Origin: Roseateles koreensis
GTDB lineage: Bacteria > Pseudomonadota > Gammaproteobacteria > Burkholderiales > Burkholderiaceae_C
Assembly (NCBI RefSeq): GCF_028595305.1
Contig: NZ_JAQQXS010000004.1
Coordinates: 186,001 to 250,000 of the forward strand
Length of the DNA: 64,000 bases
Reading direction: 5' to 3'
Positions 59,474 to 64,000 of the stretch are shown piece after piece. The notes under the pieces were generated by a model, which was not told the DNA's origin, searched no databases, and saw nothing but the letters and a program-made list of their open reading frames with translations. Both the position numbers and the translations under genes were made by a program. Position 1 is the stretch's first letter. Each line of letters opens with the position of its first letter.

Positions 59474-60652
59474 ATGTCTGATTCCATTGTCATCGTCTCT
59501 GCCGCCCGTACCCCCATCGGGGGCTTGCTGGGCGATTTCTCCTCTTTGCAAGCTTGGGAGCTGGCCGCTGTGGCGATCAAGGCCGCAGTCGAGCGCTCAG
59601 GCGTTCCGGCCGATGCCATTGATGAAGCCTTCATCGGCAACTGCCTGATGGCCGGCCAGGGACAGGCGCCTGCGCGCCAAGCCGTGCTGAAGGCGGGGCT
59701 GCCGCAATCGGTGGGCGCCGTCACCTTGTCCAAGATGTGCGGGGCCGGCATGCGCGCCACCATGTTCGCCCATGACACCCTGAAGGCCGGCAGCGCCGAC
59801 ATCCTGATCTCCGGCGGCATGGAAAGCATGACCAACGCCCCGCACCTGATGTTCGCTCGCAAAGGCATCAAGTACGGCGCCGCGCAGATGTACGATCACA
59901 TGGCCCTGGACGGCCTGGAAGACGCCTACCAGCGCGGCAAGGCCATGGGTGTGTTTGCCGAGCAATGCGTGAGCAAGTACGCCTTCACCCGTGAAGCGCA
60001 AGACGCCTTCGCCATCGCCTCCACCGAGCGTGCCAAGCGTGCCAATGAAGACGGCAGCTTCGCCTGGGAAATGGCGCCGGTGACCATCGCCGGCCGCGCC
60101 GGTGACACCGTGTTCGCCAAAGACGAGCAGCCCTTCAAGGCCAAGCTTGACAAGATCGCCGGCCTCAAGCCCGCCTTCGTGAAAGACGGCACCATCACTG
60201 CCGCTACCTCGTCTTCCATCTCCGACGGCGCCGCTGCGTTGGTGCTGATGCGCGAAAGCACCGCTGCCAAGATGGGCTTGACGCCCGTGGCCCGCATCGT
60301 GGGTACCGCCGTGCACGCCAACGCGCCGGAGTGGTTCACCACCGCCCCGGTCGGTGCTATCCAAAAGCTGTTGGCCAAGAATGGCTGGGACGCCAAGAGC
60401 GTGGACCTGTGGGAAGTCAACGAAGCCTTTGCCGCCGTCACCATGGCAGCCATGGCCGAGTTCAAGCTGCCGCACGACATTGTCAACGTCAACGGCGGTG
60501 CCGTGGCGCTGGGTCACCCGATCGGCGCCTCGGGCGCGCGCATCATTGTCACGTTGCTGGGCGCCCTCAAGCACCGTGGCCTCAAGCGCGGTGTGGCGTC
60601 CTTGTGCATCGGCGGTGGCGAAGCCACAGCGATGGGCGTGGAACTGATCTGA
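59474..60652 (+). CDS. Acetyl-CoA acetyltransferase (thiolase)
   Basis: 392 aa, length and motifs of biosynthetic/degradative thiolase II. The nucleophilic Cys is in VTLSKMCGAGMRATMF; the His of NGGAVALGHPIGASG and the second Cys of SLCIGGGEATAMGVEL complete the active site. It catalyses the reversible condensation of two acetyl-CoA to acetoacetyl-CoA. AGGAGAT lies before the ATG. Its stop overlaps the SDR start by one base (TGATG). Context (ivd and acyl-CoA dehydrogenases) points to leucine and fatty acid breakdown; phbC and other polyhydroxybutyrate genes are not adjacent. Confidence 0.93.
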   Translation: MSDSIVIVSAARTPIGGLLGDFSSLQAWELAAVAIKAAVERSGVPADAIDEAFIGNCLMAGQGQAPARQAVLKAGLPQSVGAVTLSKMCGAGMRATMFAHDTLKAGSADILISGGMESMTNAPHLMFARKGIKYGAAQMYDHMALDGLEDAYQRGKAMGVFAEQCVSKYAFTREAQDAFAIASTERAKRANEDGSFAWEMAPVTIAGRAGDTVFAKDEQPFKAKLDKIAGLKPAFVKDGTITAATSSSISDGAAALVLMRESTAAKMGLTPVARIVGTAVHANAPEWFTTAPVGAIQKLLAKNGWDAKSVDLWEVNEAFAAVTMAAMAEFKLPHDIVNVNGGAVALGHPIGASGARIIVTLLGALKHRGLKRGVASLCIGGGEATAMGVELI

Positions 60653-61320
60653 TGACGCAAGTCCTGGTCATCGGCGCTTCGCGCGGCATCGGCTTTGAGT
60701 TCGTGCGCCAGTACCGCGCCGCCGGCGCCCAGGTGGTGGCCACGGCCCGCAGTGAAGAGGGCCTGGCCCGCTTGCGGGCCGAGGGGGCCAATGCGCTGAA
60801 GCTGGACGTCACGGACACTGCCAGTGCTGCCGGCCTGGCCTGGCAGATTGATGGTTATGCCTTTGACGTGGTGCTGATCGTCGCCGGCGTCTATGGCCCG
60901 CGCAGCAGCGCGTTCCAAACGCCCAGTGCGGCGGATTTCGACGCCGTCATGCATGCCAACGTGCTGGGCCCCATGCGGGTCTTGCCGCAACTCGGCGACG
61001 CGTTGGCGCCCGGCGCAAAGATCGGCATCCTGTCCTCCCGCATGGGCTCCATCGGCTTGCGCGAGAGCCCGGCGGGCTGGTTGTACCGGGCCTCCAAGGC
61101 GGCGGTGAACTCGGTGATGAAAGATGCCTCCTTTGTGTTGCAAGATCGCGCCAGCTGCATCAGCCTCCACCCCGGTTGGGTGCAGACCGAGATGGGCGGG
61201 GCGGGTGCTGACATCGACGTGACGACCAGCGTCAGCGGCATGCGTCAAGTGCTGGCTGGACTGAAGCCCGCTGACAGCGGTGGCTTCTTCAATTACGACG
61301 GCCAGCCTTTGGCCTGGTGA
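60652..61320 (+). CDS. Short-chain dehydrogenase/reductase
   Basis: 222 aa Rossmann-fold oxidoreductase. The dinucleotide motif VLVIGASRGIGFEFVRQY is at the N-terminus, followed by the D of LKLDVTD. NxAG is represented by VAGVYGPRS and the catalytic triad region has SSRMGSIGL with YRASKAAV (Tyr and Lys), as expected. It is shorter than many SDR enzymes and resembles the CsgA-like cytosolic group. Substrate unknown. The start shares one base with the thiolase stop, so the two are translationally coupled; a role with acetoacetyl-CoA or a related carbonyl compound is possible but not shown. Confidence 0.88.
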   Translation: MTQVLVIGASRGIGFEFVRQYRAAGAQVVATARSEEGLARLRAEGANALKLDVTDTASAAGLAWQIDGYAFDVVLIVAGVYGPRSSAFQTPSAADFDAVMHANVLGPMRVLPQLGDALAPGAKIGILSSRMGSIGLRESPAGWLYRASKAAVNSVMKDASFVLQDRASCISLHPGWVQTEMGGAGADIDVTTSVSGMRQVLAGLKPADSGGFFNYDGQPLAW

Positions 61321-61417
61321 GCTGTTGACGGCCCATGCCTGATGGTCCTGTGCCAAAGGCTGGGCTCGGAACTCGACGGCCCCTGCCATTCAAGAAGTTT
61401 TTCGGAGATTCAACACC

Positions 61418-62548
61418 ATGCTGCTCAGTGAAGACCACCGTGCCGTGCAAGACGCGGTGCGCGCGTTTGTGCAGGAACAAATTGCCCCCAAGGCGGCCGA
61501 GTGGGACAAAACCCACCATTTTCCTGCCGCTGAACTGAAGGGTTTGGCCGAGCTGGGCTGTTACGGCGTGGCGGTGCCGGCCGAGTACGACGGTGCGGGG
61601 CTGGACTATCTGGCCTTGTCCATCATCCTGGAAGAAATCGGCGCGGGCGACGGTGCCACCTCCACGGTGGTGAGCGTCAATAACTGCCCGGTGTGCTCGA
61701 TCTTGATGGCCTTCGCCAACGAGGCGCAAAAGCAGCAGTTTCTGAAGCCATTGGCGCGCGGCGAGATGCTGGGCGCCTTTTGCCTGACCGAACCGCATGT
61801 GGGCTCTGAGGCCGGTGGTTTGAAGACATCAGCGGTTCGTGAGGGGGACAGTTATGTCTTGAACGGCGTCAAGCAATTCATCACCAGCGGCAAAAACGGC
61901 GATGTGGCCATCGTGATGGCCGTCACTGACAAGGCCGCCGGCAAAAAAGGCATCAGCGCTTTCATCGTACCCACGGCAACGCCAGGTTATGTGGTGGCCC
62001 GGGTGGAAGAAAAAATGGGTCAGCATGCCAGTGACACCGCGCAAATCCTGTTCGAAAACTGCCGCATCCCAGCTGCCAACCGTCTGGGTGAGGAAGGGCA
62101 GGGGCTGAAGATTGCCTTGTCGGGCCTGGAGGGCGGCCGCATTGGCATCGCCTCGCAGGCGGTGGGCATGGCGCGTGCGGCCTTTGATGCCGCGCTGAAA
62201 TACAGCAAAGACCGGGTCACCTTTGGCCAGCCCATCTTCAACCACCAGGCAGTGCAGTTCAAGCTGGCGGACATGGCCACGCAGATCGAAGCGGCGCGCC
62301 AATTGATTTGGCACACTGCATCCTTGAAAGACGCGGGCAAACCTTGCCTGAAAGAAGCGGCCATGGCCAAGCTCTTCGCCACTGAAATGGCGGAGCGTGT
62401 TTGCTCCGACGCGATTCAGGTTCATGGTGGCTACGGCTATCTGAACGATTTCCCGGTGGAGCGCATCTACCGCGATGTGCGGGTCTGCCAGATCTACGAA
62501 GGCACCTCGGAGGTGCAGAAGATCCTGATCGGGCGCGCCCTGGCTTGA
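61418..62548 (+). CDS. Acyl-CoA dehydrogenase, short/medium-chain type
   Basis: 376 aa FAD enzyme with the usual ACAD arrangement: [18 protein letters not shown] at the start, [15 protein letters not shown] and [15 protein letters not shown] in the middle, and [20 protein letters not shown] near the end. Here the catalytic Glu is at the C-terminal position YEGTSEVQK, unlike the ivd product. It probably oxidises a short straight or branched acyl-CoA in beta-oxidation. Start at 61418; upstream gap of 97 nt includes a weak ribosome site (GGAG). Exact chain specificity cannot be called. Confidence 0.92.
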   Translation: MLLSEDHRAVQDAVRAFVQEQIAPKAAEWDKTHHFPAAELKGLAELGCYGVAVPAEYDGAGLDYLALSIILEEIGAGDGATSTVVSVNNCPVCSILMAFANEAQKQQFLKPLARGEMLGAFCLTEPHVGSEAGGLKTSAVREGDSYVLNGVKQFITSGKNGDVAIVMAVTDKAAGKKGISAFIVPTATPGYVVARVEEKMGQHASDTAQILFENCRIPAANRLGEEGQGLKIALSGLEGGRIGIASQAVGMARAAFDAALKYSKDRVTFGQPIFNHQAVQFKLADMATQIEAARQLIWHTASLKDAGKPCLKEAAMAKLFATEMAERVCSDAIQVHGGYGYLNDFPVERIYRDVRVCQIYEGTSEVQKILIGRALA

Positions 62549-62657
62549 GGGGTTTGCGGCGGGCCATCGTATTGGACGAAGCGGGCTTTCTCCGTCTGCC
62601 AAGCCCACGAAATCCCGGGGGGCGATGCGCCGCGTTTTGAACTATGGTTCGATCACC

Positions 62658-63314
62658 ATGATCGAGCCTCCCTTCCCTGAACGCAGCAGCCAAGCGGCAC
62701 CGCGCAGCCCGCTGCAGTTTTACTTCGACTTCTCGTCCCCCTATTCCTACATCGCCTCCGAGTGGGTGGAGGCCTTGGCCGCGCGCCATGGGCGCACGGT
62801 GCAGTGGCATGCCATCTTGCTGGGGGTGACCTTTCAAGCGGCGGAACTCAAACCGCCGGTGGCCTACCCCATCAAGCGCGACTACGTGTTGCGCGACTTT
62901 GCGCGCTCCGCATTTTTCGCCGGCTTGCCCTATGTGCAGCCCGAGGCCTTTCCCATTGCCACGCAGAACGCGGCGCGGGTGTTTTATTGGCTGCAGGCGC
63001 AAGACCCGGCCCGTGCTGCGGCTTGGGCGCGTGCCGGCCTGCGCGCCTACTTTGCGCGGGGCGTGGCGCTGGACGACGCGGCGCAGCTGAAAGCGCTGGC
63101 TGAACAATGCGGCATTGACGGCGAGGCCGCGCAAGCCGCGTGGCAAGACCCGCAATGGAAGGCGCGCTTGAAAGCGGCCAATGACGCCGCGCTGGCGGCT
63201 GGGGTTTTCGGCGCGCCCTTCTTCATCATTGACGGCGAAGCCTTCTGGGGCAACGACCGGCAGGCGCAGATGGAGCGCTGGCTGAGCTCAGGGCCGTTTC
63301 GCGGGCTGGCTTGA
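62658..63314 (+). CDS. 2-hydroxychromene-2-carboxylate isomerase family protein (DsbA-like fold)
   Basis: 218 aa protein of the thioredoxin-like DsbA superfamily. The N-terminal LQFYFDFSSPYSYIASEWVE has Ser where DsbA has a Cys pair, as in kappa-class GST and HCCA isomerase; FGAPFFIIDGEAFWGNDR near the C-terminus holds the cis-Pro. HCCA isomerase acts in naphthalene degradation, but family members occur in many genomes without that route, so the substrate is open. Start at 62658 is preferred to 62625; neither has a strong ribosome site. The last 27 nt overlap the convergent Cys-rich gene. Confidence 0.85.
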   Translation: MIEPPFPERSSQAAPRSPLQFYFDFSSPYSYIASEWVEALAARHGRTVQWHAILLGVTFQAAELKPPVAYPIKRDYVLRDFARSAFFAGLPYVQPEAFPIATQNAARVFYWLQAQDPARAAAWARAGLRAYFARGVALDDAAQLKALAEQCGIDGEAAQAAWQDPQWKARLKAANDAALAAGVFGAPFFIIDGEAFWGNDRQAQMERWLSSGPFRGLA

Positions 63315-63524
63315 TCGTTCTGAGCGTTGTTCAACCGCCTGCAGTTCGGTCAGGCAGCGCAGGCACAGGCAGCGCTCGTATTGCTGGCTCAGTTGCTTGA
63401 GCAGCGCTTCACTGAGCTTCATGTCGCAGCAGGCGCAGCGTGCATCTCGCGCGCCGCAATGAAAGCCGCCGCCGCAGCGCGGGCAAACGTCATCCAGCTT
63501 CGGGGGCGTGATGGCATTTGTCAT
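63288..63524 (-). CDS. Small cysteine-rich CWC family protein
   Basis: 78 aa. Eight or more Cys residues are arranged in pairs: DVCPRCGGGFHCGARDARC, then CACCDMKL and ERCLCLRCLTEL, typical of the cysteine-rich CWC family. It likely binds zinc. No function is established. The ATG overlaps the stop of the upstream acyl-CoA synthetase gene (ATGA), so the two are coupled. The 3' end overlaps the convergent isomerase gene by 27 nt. Confidence 0.8.
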   Translation of the reverse strand: MTNAITPPKLDDVCPRCGGGFHCGARDARCACCDMKLSEALLKQLSQQYERCLCLRCLTELQAVEQRSERSSQPAKRP

Positions 63525-64000
63525 GATTTGAAGCCTTGTTGGTGCTGTTGGCGGAGCAGGTTCTTCTGCACCTTGCCCATGGCATTGCGCGGCAGATCGG
63601 CCACGACGAACACCTGCTTGGGAACCTTGAAGCCCGCGATCTGGCGCTTCAGCGTGGCGATCAGTGCGTCGCCGTCCAGCGTGGCGCCGGGGCGTGCCAC
63701 CACGCTGGCAATCACGGCTTCACCAAAATCCGGGTGTGGCACACCCACCACGGCGGACTCCAGAACGCCGTCCATTTCGTTCAGGTAAGCCTCAATTTCA
63801 GCGGGGTAAACGTTGTAGCCGCCGGTGATGATCAGGTCTTTGGCGCGGCCCACGATGGTGAAGTAGCCGTTTTCGTCCTTGCGTCCGACATCGCCGGTTT
63901 TGAACCAGGCATCGGCGGTGAATTCTTCCTGTGTTTTTTCAGGCATGCGCCAGTAGCCGCTGAAGACATTGGGGCCGCGCACCTCAATGTTGCCGATCTC
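63521..64000 (-). CDS. Acyl-CoA synthetase, C-terminal part (malonyl-CoA synthetase-like), truncated by window edge
   Basis: The right edge cuts the gene; ~159 C-terminal residues remain. They show the ANL superfamily elements: EVRGPNVFSGYWR, TGDVGRKDENGYFTIVGR with the hinge, KDLIITGGYNVYPAEIEAY, and the C-terminal catalytic Lys in LPRNAMGKVQKN. The wording of these motifs is like MatB-type malonate-CoA ligase, but other short acyl-CoA ligases are similar. It activates a carboxylic acid with ATP to the CoA ester. The stop overlaps the start of the CWC gene (ATGA). Confidence 0.75.
   Translation of the reverse strand, partial: EIGNIEVRGPNVFSGYWRMPEKTQEEFTADAWFKTGDVGRKDENGYFTIVGRAKDLIITGGYNVYPAEIEAYLNEMDGVLESAVVGVPHPDFGEAVIASVVARPGATLDGDALIATLKRQIAGFKVPKQVFVVADLPRNAMGKVQKNLLRQQHQQGFKS

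Noticed and set aside
1-64000. tRNA, rRNA, CRISPR, insertion sequence, prophage, restriction or toxin-antitoxin genes
   Set aside because: Looked for on both strands by eye; no conserved sequences, direct repeat arrays or terminal inverted repeats typical of these were found.

Overview
The window looks like chromosome from a GC-rich betaproteobacterium of the order Burkholderiales, most likely a Comamonadaceae-type organism. This rests on gene content: type III pantothenate kinase, AceK, a tandem cyanophycin synthetase pair with its ABC exporter and DUF1854 partner, a DctPQM TRAP system, and an isovaleryl-CoA dehydrogenase gene preceded by a LiuR-like palindrome. I saw no rRNA, tRNA, CRISPR array, insertion sequence or prophage gene. 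The species cannot be named from sequence alone.

Layout. 1-6.0 kb: a C4-dicarboxylate module, with a two-component pair (DctS-like kinase and a response regulator cut by the window edge) divergent from the TRAP transporter dctPQM. 6.1-12.5 kb: an orphan Cache-domain kinase, a 6-phosphofructokinase with a mixed ATP/PPi signature, a DUF2252 protein and an overlapping SulP transporter. 12.5-22.8 kb: a chemoreceptor, coaX, a protealysin-like M4 protease followed by a probable emfourin inhibitor, DUF3297, a CDF metal exporter overlapping a DUF1345 gene, a Kef-like antiporter, a ComEA-like helix-hairpin-helix protein and a methyltransferase.

23.4-29.6 kb: six minus-strand genes that read as a copper-handling cluster: OmpR-type regulator, sensor kinase with a Met/His/Pro-rich periplasmic loop, PCu(A)C chaperone with an exact copper motif, DUF2946 protein, TonB-dependent receptor with a Cys/Asp-rich mature N-terminus, and a YcnI/DUF1775 gene interrupted by an in-frame amber codon. 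A predicted Tat lipoprotein of the intradiol dioxygenase family follows at 29.7-30.6 kb.

30.7-47.4 kb: a purine catabolism and uptake region. It holds 5-hydroxyisourate hydrolase, xdhC and a very large cytosolic hybrid kinase in one overlapping operon, then a Crp-type regulator and an HDOD protein, xdhAB facing away from guanine deaminase, and a BMP-family ABC importer behind guaD. 47.4-55.3 kb: cyanophycin synthesis on the minus strand (cphA' then cphA), divergent from a zinc-ribbon ABC exporter and DUF1854. 55.4-64 kb: acyl-CoA metabolism (ivd, thiolase, SDR, a second acyl-CoA dehydrogenase, a DsbA-family isomerase and the C-terminal part of an acyl-CoA synthetase), with carbonic anhydrase and aceK in between.

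The items I rate most worth checking are the protease/emfourin pair in one reading frame, the copper cluster with its amber-interrupted gene, the purine-linked hybrid kinase, the divergence between the two cyanophycin synthetases, and the PFK active-site signature. Most of these belong to known families. What may be new is their arrangement, not a wholly undescribed system.
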